DNA of 64,000 nt from positions 1-64,000 of the forward strand of contig JABANP010000148.1 of assembly GCA_013115135.1 (NCBI GenBank), in the 5' to 3' direction. A program made the position numbers and the translations under genes. Positions 1 to 10,699 of this stretch are shown piece after piece; position 1 is the stretch's first letter; each line of letters begins with the position of its first letter. Source of the stretch: Perkinsus olseni. Its lineage: Eukaryota > Perkinsozoa > Perkinsida > Perkinsidae. The notes under the pieces are model-generated. The model had not been told where the DNA came from. It was given only the letters and a program-made list of their open reading frames with translations, and ran no database searches.

Positions 1-1984
1 GAGCATGAGTCGTACTGCATGACGAGCCCCCATCAATTTTCTAGACCCCGGACCGGGCCTCGCCAGTCTATGTCTGGTCCTTCATTAATTGACAACCCCA
101 CAAGATGAAATCGGAGCCAGTAATCGACTGGTGAGAATACGAGGCACCTGACCTATCGAACCGTTCTACAACCTAATGAAATGCCTCAATGGCTGTAATG
201 GCTGGGATAGTCAGGCCGTACCATAGTATAATGATCCATGCCGCTAGAATAATCACCGGGCGGCAGGGCACTGTGCCTTAGGCACATAACGAACCCCTTC
301 GGGCCCCCGTCGGCCAGAAGAGGGATTGGCTGAATCACGCCTTCGGCCGCCTTCACAATAGAAGGGTGGTAATATGAACACGCTACTGATGACAGATGAA
401 GGATGTCACTTAAGAGTCAGCTGTCACGCGGTGCAACCAGAGTCTCCTGGGTTTCGATCTGGCAGATCCGATCTGCCTCTCTCCAGGTAAGACGATGGTC
501 ACAGCCCGCGTGGCTCAATAACGCAGTGACTACAGAAGGACTATTGTCACCCGGATCCGAGCGTCTGAGAGAGTCGAAAAAATGAAATAATAATGATACT
601 CTGTGCCGCAATCAGCATTCATCCAATAAAAAAGCACACTTGAAACCTCGTCCGTTCTGTAAAGGGGCTCAGTTCCAACCGTGTACTCTGAATAGAAAGA
701 GGAGTCTCGGAACACCGAGATGGGCAGGTTCGCGCGATGCGAGTGTGTAGCCATGAACGTGCCGTTGGGGAGTGGATCTCATGAAGTACTCAGAGCTTCT
801 CGAGGAGCTGTCGAGCGCCTTCAACGGGTATGACAACCGTCACACCTGTGGCGAAGGTCATGGACGCAAGATCGCGCCCCTTCTTGAGGTTCAAAGCGGG
901 ACAAGACTTCTCGACATCATCGAGGTATCTGTCAAGAGCAGCTTGTTCAGTTGGGTCCACAACATAGTGCACGTAGGGGCGATCAGCGCGGTTGAACTTG
1001 AAGAGCTCGTAGTGAGAAGGACCTCCATCACACCAGACCTGCATGCGCACACCGCCGTCGGCGTATATGTCGTAAACCACCTTGAGACGCGGAGCATCGG
1101 GAGACCTGTAGAGGTATATGCCTGGATTGATGCCGAACCCGACCCTAGTGAGCAAGACTGCTCGGTCTCGGAAGTTGACAGCGATGGAATCAGCGGTCTG
1201 ATAATATAAGAAGGCCAAGTCGCCCTTGCGGAACTTTTTTCCTGGAAAGAGTAGGTCAATGTCGTCGTACCAGTAGTCGACTCCTTTGAAGGTGTTGCGG
1301 AAGTCAACCTCGTAGGTGTTGCCGGGCCTCTTAAGGAGGTGGTACAGGCCGTCAGCGAAGGCCGGCTTACCATCCACTCTGAAGGTGATACCAACACGAT
1401 GGTCTTCGTACATACTGAATGCCATATAGAACTCGTTCGAAGAGAACTCGAACCTTCCGACATCTTGAGCCGTCACGCACATCAGCAGCTGAACAATCAT
1501 CAGCCAAGGTTGAATGAGTTTCATCATTGGGGAAGTTCTGGCAACCGAACTATCTATCAAAAAGCTCCTCCTAGGGAGTGTAGAGCACAAGAGGCTCTGA
1601 CGAGATGCTGGAAACTGTAATTCGACCCTGCGGGATCAAAAGGACATTGCTGGCTACCCCCAGGCCCTGTGTCATTTTTTGTTCATGTACGTTACAGGAC
1701 AGTGAAGTACAGTAGCTCGAGGGACTCATAATGAGGCTGAAAGAGCTGGGAAGAACGAAGGCGCACCCCACAGGTGATCTATGATACGTAAGTGCACGCA
1801 CGAGGCAGCGCCGCAATTGACAGCAGATTGCCAGCCTGGGTCCCGTCGGCCGGTCAGCCACACAGGGTTATGCCCCCTTCAGACGACCCTGAATGTCGCT
1901 GGTCCTTAATTCCCCATCCAGCGACGTCAAATATCTGTCGGCGTCGATTATAACCCCATCCCAGGATTAAACGACGGAGACACT
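1..1984. repeat. Tandem segmental duplication, copy A
   Basis: Nearly identical to 5914-7894: base 1 aligns with 5914 and both copies lose similarity just after the shared string GACGGAGACACTC. Only scattered substitutions and one-base indels separate them. The segment includes one complete secreted-protein gene plus about 780 bp on its 3' side. Copy A may begin upstream of the window. The DNA following each copy is also related (3111-3395 to 9206-9500; about 3830-5030 to 10720-11820) but much more diverged. Confidence 0.95.
790..1524 (-). CDS. Secreted protein of unknown family, copy A
   Basis: Single-exon ORF of 244 codons when started at the ATG before KLIQPW. The frame stays open 22 codons further upstream, but this start places a clean signal peptide (KLIQP, then a hydrophobic stretch ending CVTAQ) at the N-terminus, so export is predicted. 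The mature part is rich in aromatic residues and alternating hydrophobic patterns (for example FEFSSNEFYMAF and GINPGIYLYRSPD), suggesting a beta-rich domain. I recognise no catalytic motif. The paralogue at 6701-7435 differs at only a few residues, such as FSMYED/FSVYED and DDIDLLFPGKK/DNIDLLFPRKK, so both copies look intact. It resembles the lineage-specific secreted proteins expected in Perkinsus; no function is assigned. Confidence 0.8.
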   Translation of the reverse strand: MKLIQPWLMIVQLLMCVTAQDVGRFEFSSNEFYMAFSMYEDHRVGITFRVDGKPAFADGLYHLLKRPGNTYEVDFRNTFKGVDYWYDDIDLLFPGKKFRKGDLAFLYYQTADSIAVNFRDRAVLLTRVGFGINPGIYLYRSPDAPRLKVVYDIYADGGVRMQVWCDGGPSHYELFKFNRADRPYVHYVVDPTEQAALDRYLDDVEKSCPALNLKKGRDLASMTFATGVTVVIPVEGARQLLEKL

Positions 1985-2560
1985 CTCTACGTGACACGTA
2001 GTACGTGTCCAGCGCTGTCTACAAGACAGCGCTTGTGGTTTGCTCTGAGCAAATTGCTCATGACGGGGCGCTTGAAGAATCACTTCAGCCGTTCGTCCGG
2101 AACCTCGACTTGATGCTGATTCTCGCCCGATCATCGGGTCTGTGGTCAGGATTATATGCCCCATCTGCCGTTGAGAAGTCGACCAGTCCATTGCATGCCA
2201 TGAGCCGTGAAGCGTGACACACGTTTCGGCTCACTGAGTGAGACATAGTGATTCAGTGCCAAATTGGCACAGTCAAAGCTGACTCCCAGCAGCTGCACGT
2301 AACAGTGCACATGCAACTATCACAATCGAAATGCGGTATTGACAACAGGCGCGCTTCGTGGCACGAAGTTCGTGCGGAGAATTGTGGCGAATGCACCATG
2401 TACAGCCTGCACAGCTCCGGCTGTGCAGTACAGCACCATGTACAGAGGGAGCTTCAATTACTCAGTGCAAGGCCCAACTTGAATTGCGTCGTCCGACGAC
2501 TTAAAGACGAGACCGATCAGCTCACGCTGATTATCAATGTTATCATCGATTGATAATTAT
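1985..2560. repeat. Serial array of short perfect hairpins
   Basis: No gene is recognised. The segment is almost continuous small inverted repeats placed end to end: GACACGT-agt-ACGTGTC, AGCGCTGTCT-aca-AGACAGCGCT, TTTGCTC-t-GAGCAAA, CCCGAT-c-ATCGGG, TCACT-g-AGTGA, GTGCCAA-a-TTGGCAC, TTCGTG-g-CACGAA, CTGCACAGC-tccg-GCTGTGCAG, GTCGTC-c-GACGAC, ATCAGC-tcac-GCTGAT and TATCAAT...ATTGATA. ORFs crossing it are incidental. Confidence 0.85.
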
Positions 2561-2664
2561 GCGGAAGCATTGGCAAGGCTGGGGTAGCAATGGCAACTCA
2601 CATCTGATATGGAGCGGTTGGTCCCGTCCACGCTGCGAGGACGAGGGGACTCCCCCACGAGAGT

Positions 2665-2870
2665 GCTCTGAGGTTTCACTAATTTGGCCTGGGCTTTATT
2701 AAAGCACTGGGGTTTCACTAATTTGGCCTGGGCTTTATTAAAGCACTGGGGTTTCACTAATTTGGCCTGGGCTTTATTAAAGCACTGGGGTTTCAATAAT
2801 TTGGCCTGGGCTTTATTAAATTGCTCTGGGGTTTTACTAATTTACTCTGGGGTTTTACTAAGTAGATCTG
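2665..2870. repeat. 39-bp tandem repeat array
   Basis: About four copies of a 39-bp unit beginning GGTTTCACTAATTTGG and containing GGGCTTTATTAAAGC, then degenerate half-units with GGGGTTTTACTAA. The period is a multiple of three, which creates an artefactual repetitive ORF on the minus strand (unit KPQCFNKAQAKLV). Related arrays lie at 9757-9890 (opposite orientation) and 10205-10380 (same orientation), all ending next to an AGTAGRTCTGGAAA-like sequence. Confidence 0.9.
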
Positions 2871-3060
2871 GAAAAGGTGCACTAGCGCTAGAAGACAATT
2901 GGATTGTATGAGTGCCCACACAAAAGCATGAGTTCACTCCAACTCAGTGCAAATCCGCTAGACATAGTGAAGCTCCAATGGTCCAATTTCGTATTGTTTC
3001 AAATTGAATCTTTCAATCCGTGCGCTTCAATTTCGGACAGTACCAGGCTGGTTAACGCGT

Positions 3061-3087
3061 GGTACGCATCACGACGTGATGCGTACC
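3061..3087. repeat. Perfect 12-bp-arm hairpin
   Basis: GGTACGCATCAC, loop GAC, GTGATGCGTACC. An isolated long example of the small-hairpin class that fills the intergenic DNA here. Confidence 0.9.
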
Positions 3088-3110
3088 ACGTGCTCGAGGC
3101 GAAGTCTTGA

Positions 3111-3395
3111 AGGCTGGTACCACCAGCTCGGACATGAATGTCTCTAAATTATTGTCCTCGCACTTGCCTAAGTTGAATTGACTACTGGGAATCGCAAGTA
3201 CAGTCTTCAGCCCACTGAAGCGAGCATATGTTAGACAGACACAGAGAACGATTTTCTCGGGGCAGTGTCCCCGTTGCCTGTTCTCTTCGTATACCCATAT
3301 TCTGCAGGTATGGACGAAGCCACATACCGTCGGTGAAGCCGGCCGTGTGGGGACATTCGACACTAAGGTGCAGCAGTGTTACATCAGCTGCACAG
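3111..3395. repeat. Diverged repeat paired with 9206-9500
   Basis: Collinear similarity from the GGTACCACCAG region through TTCGACACTAAGGTGCAGCAG, with frequent substitutions and small indels. Copy A carries an extra insertion from about 3396 to 3731 (including the spliced-leader relic) that is absent after 9500, where similarity resumes at GCGCTAGTACAA. No gene is supported in either copy. Confidence 0.8.
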
Positions 3396-3404
3396 CTAGT
3401 GATG

Positions 3405-3634
3405 AGATCGAAGGCTGTCTCATAGATGATCCGCTTCCCTCTCGTGTTGGGATGCGCATCTCTGTTGCTACTGGTGTCTCGGCTGGTGTTCGACGTACCC
3501 GCCGTTACTGGTCCCCCGGTAGGGTCTGTGGCGTGCGCAAGTCTGGCGCCCTAGATATCCTATTGGACGCTGCCGAAACGGCTGGCTGTGAAACTGTCCG
3601 AGTTGATGAGACTGAATTCAAAGTGTTGCGATGA
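3405..3634 (+). pseudogene. Coding-like fragment of unknown origin
   Basis: The frame translated from about 3405 to the TGA at 3634 has a protein-like composition (RVGMRISVATGVSAGVRR ... GALDILLDAAETAG ... VDETEFKVLR). It lies wholly within the segment present only in copy A. No start or splice site could be assigned. It may be the 3' end of a retroelement or host ORF; no family is recognised. Confidence 0.3.
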
Positions 3635-3664
3635 GTTGCATGCTAAGTATTATTCCGTATATAA

Positions 3665-3686
3665 TCCGTAGCCATCTTGGCTCAAG
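3665..3686 (+). other. Spliced-leader relic (trans-splicing leader sequence)
   Basis: A 22-nt match to the dinoflagellate/Perkinsus spliced leader, starting TCCGTAGCC and ending TTGGCTCAAG, with C at the position that is U in the common dinoflagellate form. In an SL-RNA gene the leader would be followed by a GT splice donor. Here it is followed by ACCTTAG, so this is not a functional SL gene. The arrangement matches known relic leaders left when a trans-spliced mRNA is reverse-transcribed and reinserted. It also gives strong taxonomic evidence for Perkinsozoa or Dinoflagellata. Confidence 0.8.
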
Positions 3687-3719
3687 ACCTTAGTTGGGCT
3701 TTTGCGTTTCCCCAATTAG

Positions 3720-5030
3720 CATCCAACATAGCGCTAGTACAAGACCCCGTTTCTGCCTTGGTGTACTCGAGTTGAGTTGGCTCATTTACGTTCGGGGTGT
3801 CAGGATTACTCGCGTAGTGAACCCGACCCAAAGATGTACTGCAACCTTGTACCGAGCGGTTACGCTTATCTGCGCCTCGAGCATGGAGCCAGAGCAATCA
3901 TGCCGTAGCTGCGAGATATACTCATCCTTCATCGTCTCTGCGTCATCGGCAACAAATGGCTCCTAACTCATCGATGCAAACAGGGAGTATATTAAATCCG
4001 ATGCGCTTCTATACTCCGGAGTGACAAACTCGCAGTGGTTCCATCCCTCGCTCCAACTTTCGCGCTAACTTGCTATTCCTCCTATGACACGTGCAGTAGC
4101 TAGCTATTACACTCCGCGTCCCATACTACACGACCCAACCATGCGAGTACTGGTGGTTGGTATAGCTTCAAATGGAGATACTGATTGGGTGATGAGTGGC
4201 TACCCCATTACTCACCAGCAAGGAATTACTCTGCTAACCTCCCAAACAGGGTACCTCGCCCGGTTACAAGCATCAGCAGGCATCGCCACATGAAGGCCGC
4301 TCCGTTCAACCATCACTGGCGGTATTAATATCGTGAGGCGAAGAACCGTCCTCAGCTCAGCCAGTCCTCGGTTCTTCCATCGGCAGACTGCCGACGGTGC
4401 AGTTCAACACGTCGCGGAGGCACCTCCGACTAAACACTGCCTGACTGCTAAAGCGCTTCCTGCGTGGCGCGAGATCGGACGGAGGACAAGGCGAACGCCA
4501 ACCCCATCCGCGTGGAGTAGCGTCCGGCTGCCAGGAGAGACGCTTGCCTGCAGTTGAGCTAAGCGCACCTGCGTGGAACTCAGCAAGAGAAAACTCGCAG
4601 AAGTCTCTTGCGGCGGAAGTCCAGCTTCTTCCGGTAAAATAAGTCGAGATTTGAGCAGACGCTCAGAGAGCGGCAACGTCGTTTCGATGTAAGTTGCCTA
4701 ACTTCATCCTCCAATCCAATGTCGTGAGGAAAACCTCAGAGGAAAATCAAATCCTGCAGTGACCAGGACTCCGGTCCAGGATTCCTGGACAAACGTGAGG
4801 CTACTACGGAACCGTCTGGACTTTCTATTCTCAAGTCACGTAAGTTCGAGTATGGTGCACGGGATGCACTGCATCCGTGTTTGAATGATCTCGAACTAAA
4901 AATCACCATAACTGCGAAATAACTCTGCCAAAGCGCATGCAGTTTGCCTCTACAGCGACGGTACCTCCTCCTTGAAGCTACTACAATCACGACGAAGTTA
5001 AGGAAAAAGTGGAAAAATATCGGAAATTTT
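3720..5030 (+). mobile_element. Decayed retroelement-like segment, copy A
   Basis: Aligns with 10720-11820 through many indels, starting near the shared string CGGTTRCGCTTATCTGCGCC and ending at CTACAATCACGACGAAG. In copy B the same block leads directly into a non-LTR retrotransposon zinc-knuckle ORF, so it probably derives from the ORF1 side of that element. Short frames rich in Tyr, Ser and Asn appear in several phases, but no intact ORF survives. Confidence 0.5.
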
Positions 5031-5913
5031 TCAACAACTCTAGCGCGCCGAAATTCTGCGCCCACGGGCGCTGAATCCCCATTAGCTTAAGTTCTACGGG
5101 CTGGAGCATTTCGGAGGTGTGCAATTTCTGTTAGATCGCGACGAAGTTATATCGCCACTCAACGGGTCTTTGAACAGGATACTATTCAACTCGAGGACCC
5201 GCAGTCCGCTCATCAGCCAGGGATGAATCGAGAGGTGCTCCGTCACTAAGATTCGAATCTTGGTAGAATAATTACGCGCCTGCCGTTGCAGAAGTGGCGA
5301 GGCCACTATGGCGTGAATCCTTCGGTGTGAGGTGCCGCAGCGGCACTGCCGCCCGCAAAGTCGGATGCTCGAAGATTTCCTCCTGTCGAGAATGCTGAAA
5401 TGGGATGTTGTTAAATCTACGGCTGGCGCGATAGCTCCAGGTAGTAACTAACATGATGACTTGCCAAGTCCGGCTAACAGAAAGCGGTAGTGTTCTGCGG
5501 TGATAGTCTGTCCCAGTAAAAATTTCCGCATTGGAGAATTTACGCTAGGACGTTGCACAGGGCGAGTTTAGCAGTGAAACCCATTGTTACGGAAAAGTCC
5601 CGATGTTCCGCATCTAATGGGGCCCGTAGGCCCGCATACTCAAGTTCGTCGAGCCCGCTGCGCCGACTAGGATGATCGTAGGAGCTCCGGATCCTTTCTT
5701 TCGGTCCATTCACAGTGGATGGTCCACTGTCCAACGGTTCAACTCCAGCAGCAGGAACCGCGAGCGGAGCCCTTAGAACCGAAAAATTTCGGAACTTTCA
5801 GTTTCGGAATTTCCTGTCCGATTTCTTTCTATCTTGGTCCAACTGTTGCGGTGATGAACTCGCCACGTTTCATGTGGGCTATGCTGTACGAAGGGTCTCA
5901 ACGAGACATGAAC
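5031..5913. other. No gene recognised
   Basis: Short ORFs only, none with a recognisable motif or consistent splice structure. A few small inverted repeats occur. This stretch separates the relic retroelement block from duplication copy B. Confidence 0.6.
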
Positions 5914-7894
5914 GAGCATGAGTCGTACTGCATGACGAGCCCCCATCAATTTTCTAGACCCCGGACCGGGCCTCGCCAGTCTATGTCTGGTCCTTCATTA
6001 ATTGACAACCCCACAAGATGAAATCGGAGCCAGTAATCGACTGGTGAGAAATACGAGGCACCTGACCTATCGAACCGTTCTACAACCTAATGAAATGCCT
6101 CAATGGCTGTAATGGCTGGGACAGTCAGGCCGTACCATAGTATAATGATCCATGCCGCTAGAATAATCACCGGGCGGCAGGGCACTGTGCCTTAGGCACA
6201 TAACGAACCCCTTCGGGCCCCCGTCGGCCAGAAGAGGGATTGGCTGAATCACGCCTTCGGCCGCCTTCACAATAGAAGGGTGGTAATATGAACACGCTAC
6301 TGATGACAGATGAAGGATGTCACTTAAGAGTCAGCTGTCACGCGGTGCAACCAGAGTCTCCTGGGTTTCGATCTGGCAGATCCGATCTGCCTCTCTCCAG
6401 GTAAGACGATGGTCACAGCCCGCGTGGCTCAATAACGCAGTGACTACAGAAGGACTATTGTCACCCGGATCCGAGCGTCTGAGAGAGTCGAAAAATGAAA
6501 TAATAATGATACTCTGTGCCGCAATCAGCATTCATCCAATAAAAGCACACTTGGAACCTCGTCCGTTCTGTAACGGGGCTCAGTTCCAACCGTGTACTCC
6601 TGAATAGAAGAGGAGTCTCGGAACACCGAGATGGGCAGGTTCGCGCGATGCGAGTGTGTAGCCATGAACGTGCCGTTGGGGAGTGGATCTCATGAAGTAC
6701 TCAGAGCTTCTCGAGGAGCTGTCGAGCGCCTTCAACGGGTATGACAACCGTCACACCTGTGGCGAAGGTCATGGACGCAAGATCGCGCCCCTTCTTGAGG
6801 TTCAAAGCGGGACAAGACTTCTCGACATCATCGAGGTATCTGTCAAGAGCAGCTTGTTCAGTCGGGTCCACAACATAGTGCACGTAGGGGCGATCAGCGC
6901 GGTTGAACTTGAAGAGCTCGTAGTGAGAAGGACCTCCATCACACCAGACCTGCATGCGCACACCGCCGTCGGCGTATATGTCGTAAACCACCTTGAGACG
7001 CGGAGCATCGGGAGACCTGTAGAGGTATATGCCTGGATTGATGCCGAACCCGACCCTAGTGAGCAAGACTGCTCGGTCTCGGAAGTTGACAGCGATGGAA
7101 TCAGCGGTCTGATAATATAAGAAGGCCAAGTCGCCCTTGCGGAACTTTTTTCTTGGAAAGAGTAGGTCAATGTTGTCGTACCAGTAGTCGACTCCTTTGA
7201 AGGTGTTGCGGAAGTCAACCTCGTAGGTGTTGCCGGGCCTTTTAAGGAGGTGGTACAGACCGTCAGCGAAGGCCGGCTTACCATCCACTCTGAAGGTGAT
7301 ACCAACACGATGGTCTTCGTACACACTGAATGCCATATAGAACTCGTTCGAAGAGAACTCGAACCTTCCGACATCTTGAGCCGTCACGCACACCAGCAGC
7401 TGAACAATCATCAGCCGAGGTTGAATGAGTTTCATCATTGGGGAAGTTCTGGCAACCGAACTATCTATCAAAAAGCTCCTCCTAGGGAGTGTAGAGCACA
7501 AGAGGCTCTGACGAGATGCTGGAAACTGTAATTCGACCCTGCGGGATCAAAAGGACATTGCTGGCTACCCCCAGGCCCTGTGTCATTTTTGTTCACTTAC
7601 GTTACAGGACAGTGAAGTACAGTAGCTCGAGGGACTCATAATGAGGCTGAAAGAGCTGGGAAGAACGAAGGCGCACCCCACAGGCGATCTATGATACGTA
7701 AGTGCACGCACGAGGCAGCGCCGTAATTGACAGCAGATTGCCAGCCTGGGTCCCGTCGGCCGGTCAGCCACACAGGGTTATGCCCCTTCAGACGACCCTG
7801 AATGTCGCTGGTCCCTAATTCCCATCCAGCGACGTCAAATATCTGTCGGCGTCGATTATAACCCCATCCCAGGATTAAAACGACGGAGACACTC
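5914..7894. repeat. Tandem segmental duplication, copy B
   Basis: Second copy of the segment at 1-1984, offset by 5913 bases at its start and 5911 at the gene because of small indels (for example GAGAAATACG versus GAGAATACG). Divergence is on the order of one percent by eye, much less than between the flanking repeats downstream. Confidence 0.95.
6701..7435 (-). CDS. Secreted protein of unknown family, copy B
   Basis: Intact 244-codon paralogue of the gene at 790-1524, with the same signal peptide (here ending LVCVTAQ) and the same stop. Amino-acid changes are few and conservative, and no frame is broken. As in copy A, no catalytic motif is recognised. The family's main visible traits are the signal peptide and the aromatic-rich, probably beta-structured mature region. 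Confidence 0.8.
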   Translation of the reverse strand: MKLIQPRLMIVQLLVCVTAQDVGRFEFSSNEFYMAFSVYEDHRVGITFRVDGKPAFADGLYHLLKRPGNTYEVDFRNTFKGVDYWYDNIDLLFPRKKFRKGDLAFLYYQTADSIAVNFRDRAVLLTRVGFGINPGIYLYRSPDAPRLKVVYDIYADGGVRMQVWCDGGPSHYELFKFNRADRPYVHYVVDPTEQAALDRYLDDVEKSCPALNLKKGRDLASMTFATGVTVVIPVEGARQLLEKL

Positions 7895-8159
7895 AGTGCG
7901 TATGATGATCATATCGCGGCGACCCAGCACGTGCTGCACAAAACTGCAGAGCACGCGCGCCGAGGGGCGCCCGACCGAATGGATTTGAGATAGAGATTTT
8001 TCGCTCTCCCTCCCGGCCCAGAGGCTCGGTATTTCCGATTTGGAAAATTCCAAACGCCGTTTGGCAAACAGGAACTTCCCGAATTCCGCGAACTTCCAAA
8101 TGGGAAGGACGCATCGCTGAAGAAGGTTGGAGCTCTTATCGCTTCTCACTCCCCAATAC

Positions 8160-8236
8160 GTACGTAATACTCGTACACGTAATACTCGTACACGTAATGC
8201 TCGTACAATAATACTCGTACATAATACTCGTCACAC
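8160..8236. repeat. 15-bp tandem repeat
   Basis: Degenerate direct repeats of CGTAATACTCGTACA, four to five units, becoming shorter towards the right. A looser relative with TTCGTACAC-type units occupies about 8600-8730. Confidence 0.8.
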
Positions 8237-8499
8237 ATAGTACTCTTATACATAAAACCCAGCGCTCGTACACTATGCTGCTCAGTCGCAAAATGGCCAC
8301 GCAGACCAGACAAACAGACTGGTAGACTTTTTCCAGTCGGAAAAGGCCATTGACACCGCATGAATTACGACTTCAACACTGAGAAATGATTGAATCGTTC
8401 AGGACTTCAGAAATATTGCAGTTTGGAATCTGTTTGAGCTCCAACTGTGCGGAAATGCCTTGCGCCAATATGCGCTCCACCGGCTGGCACTGTACTGTA

Positions 8500-9000
8500 G
8501 GATCCTCACCGATCTAAATGCCGTACTCTAACACAGTGTTAGTAACACTTGATTCACCGACGGTGAATCACCGTATGCTCTTAGTAGAGCCTCTCACACA
8601 TTCAATTCGTACACTTCCAACTCGCACACTTTCAACTGGTTCACGTTTTAACTGGTACACCTATAATTCGTACACCTCGTACACCGCAAAGCGGTTCACA
8701 TACAGTTCGTACACAAACAACCCATACACCGCCGTTTCGCTCACACCACAATCTTCAACCCCTGCACTTCAACCCGTTCAGGTCAAAATTTCATGTGCGA
8801 GGTTGCGTAGGCGCTCCGCGACTTGCAGTGCAAGTCTTGCACTTGAAATTTCGGTGTTTGCTTCTCTCGGTTCATCTTCGTCGCTCAGTATGCAGTGCTT
8901 ACTGCATACTATGGGCATGCATACTCATGCCGGCGGTATGCATACTATGATAGTACCACTATCCCGCCTGAGACTAGCGCTACACTCACCGAGGGGTTCA
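8500..9000. repeat. Hairpin-rich non-coding block
   Basis: Successive small palindromes, for example TAACACAGTGTTA, TGATTCACCG-ac-GGTGAATCA, GCTCT-tagt-AGAGC, AGTATGCA-gtgcttac-TGCATACT and GGCATG-catact-CATGCC, interspersed with the degenerate TTCGTACAC repeat. The open frame across it is an artefact of these repeats. Confidence 0.75.
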
Positions 9001-9205
9001 CATACCAGTGGCCTTATTCTCACTCTCTGGCTCCGCCTTTTTCTCATCGCGCCCCTGTGAGACCTTTTTCGTCCATCGAAAGTGTGGTCGCTCGCATAGA
9101 CTTCGAGGCCTCGATTAATCCTCGAAGTTCGAGGATTGTAGCGTGAGAAGAAGTCTTACCTCCTAGTCGGAAGCCATGTTTTTCAAACCACGACAAACCA
9201 CAATT

Positions 9206-9500
9206 CGAAGGGTTGGTACCACCAGTTCGGACATGAATGCTTCGAAACTATTGTTCTCGTACTTGCCTAAGTTGGATTGACTACTGGGAATCTCAAGCAC
9301 AATCTTCAGCTCACTGGAAGCGAGCAGATGTTAGACGGAGACGAAGACGGGTGATTTTTCGGGGGCAGTGTTCTCGTTGCTTATTCTCTTCGCTTACCCA
9401 TATTCTGCAGGTGTGGACGAAGTCACCTACCGTCGGTGAAAGCCGGCCGTGTGGGGACATTCGACACTAAGGTGCAGCAGTGGTACATCAGCTGCACACT
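9206..9500. repeat. Diverged repeat paired with 3111-3395
   Basis: Second copy of the repeat described at 3111-3395. Similarity continues past the insertion point in copy A, at CAGCGCTAGTACAAAACC. Confidence 0.8.
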
Positions 9501-9756
9501 GTAGCAGTGCGCAGCCAGCGCTAGTACAAAACCATGTTTCTGCCTTCGATGTACTCGGAGTTGGAGCTGGTCTACTATTGTTCGTTCCCTAGGGAAGACG
9601 GCTGCGCCCCCGCGTGTCATCACGCGCCCTCTTCTGCTCTTTATGTAGTAAAACTTTTATCCACCCTCCCTAAAACCCTGCGAATCCGAGAATGTGGATG
9701 AGCTCGTCCTCACCAGAGCATGGAGCGGGCTCGACGTGTCTACACCGTCCAGACCT

Positions 9757-9890
9757 ACTTAGTAAAACCCCAGAGCAAATTAGTAAAACCCCAGAGCAAT
9801 TTAATAAAGCCCAGACCAAATTAGTAAAACCCCAGAGCAATTTAATAAAGCCCAGACCAAATTAGAAAAACCCCAAAGCAATTTAGTCGG
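9757..9890. repeat. Inverted arm of the 39-bp repeat array
   Basis: Units of TTAGTAAAACCCCAGAGCAA and TTTAATAAAGCCCAGACCAAA, the reverse complement of the array type at 2665-2870. With 10205-10380 it makes an inverted pair around about 315 bp of unrelated sequence (with a 62-codon ORF at 9943-10131 of no known family). This is the layout expected of a foldback-type element. Confidence 0.75.
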
Positions 9891-10204
9891 CACGCGAGAC
9901 GCATCCGGATCGTCCTTCCTCCCGGCCCGGGGACTCCGGCCCATGAGTGGCGGTGGAGCGAAGGCAGAGTACCTCCTGCCGTACTGTGAGAAGTTGCTTC
10001 AAAAAGTGGTTGAAGAGGTTACTATGCAACGTATCCAATTTGCAACTTTGCTTCAATCACGCCCAAACATTATATCCTTGTTGCTCAGCTATGTAAGGCA
10101 TGCCAGTCGGAGGCTCAATTCGAATGTTTAACGATTAAACTTCAACCCGCGATCTGTAGAATAAGGAGGGCTTACTCAATGTAGGCTGACGTTGTGAGTT
10201 CTTC

Positions 10205-10380
10205 CGTACTTGTTAGTGATTTTTGTTGGGCTTTACTAAATTGGTCTTTCATAAAATCAAATTGCTTTTGGGGTTTTACTAATTTGGTCTGGGCTATATC
10301 AAAATTGCTTTTGGGGTTTTACTAATTTGGTCTGGGCTTTATTCTGCAAATTGCTCTGGGGTTTTACTCAAGTAGGTCTG
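10205..10380. repeat. Direct arm of the 39-bp repeat array
   Basis: Units of TTTGGGGTTTTACTAATTTGG and GGTCTGGGCTATATC, ending AAGTAGGTCTGGAAA as the array at 2665-2870 does. It is opposite in orientation to 9757-9890. Confidence 0.75.
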
Positions 10381-10699
10381 GAAATGGTGTAGTGCCATTT
10401 TCTGCTTGGCGAGGTATTTGGGTCGAATACTCGGCGCTCATGGACTCTCGCAAGTCCGTGATCGCTCGGATTTCGGCTGACAGCCGATGGCTGTGCCAGC
10501 TTTAGGATACCTCCTCCGCGGAACTGGTCTCGCCTTAAGGTTCCGGCACTAGAGTACGCCCCACATCCACCTCCCCACACTCCAGAGGTTTCACCATGAA
10601 GAAATCATCAAAAAGCTGATGCATTTGGTCTCCTGCACTTTGCACTTGCAGTCGCGTACGCAGTAGACCCTCGTGTGAGGCAGTCGAGATCCCTGTTCA

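Noticed and set aside
772..1209. Plus-strand 145-codon frame opposite the secreted gene (also 6683-7120).
   Set aside because: Antisense shadow; the composition follows from the codons of the minus-strand gene.
891..1463. 190-codon open frame overlapping the secreted-protein gene (and its copy at 6802-7374).
   Set aside because: Ser/Thr-rich shadow of the real gene in another frame on the same strand; no signal or motif, and the real frame keeps the conserved signal peptide.
2557..2796. Minus-strand ORF with KPQCFNKAQAKLV repeats.
   Set aside because: Created by a 39-bp tandem DNA repeat; no start context, domain or second copy with coding constraint.
2665..2870. CRISPR-like array.
   Set aside because: Contiguous 39-bp units without unique spacers, in a eukaryotic genome.
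3665..3686. SL-RNA gene.
   Set aside because: The leader is not followed by a GT donor or a recognisable Sm-site snRNA body, so it is reported as a relic.
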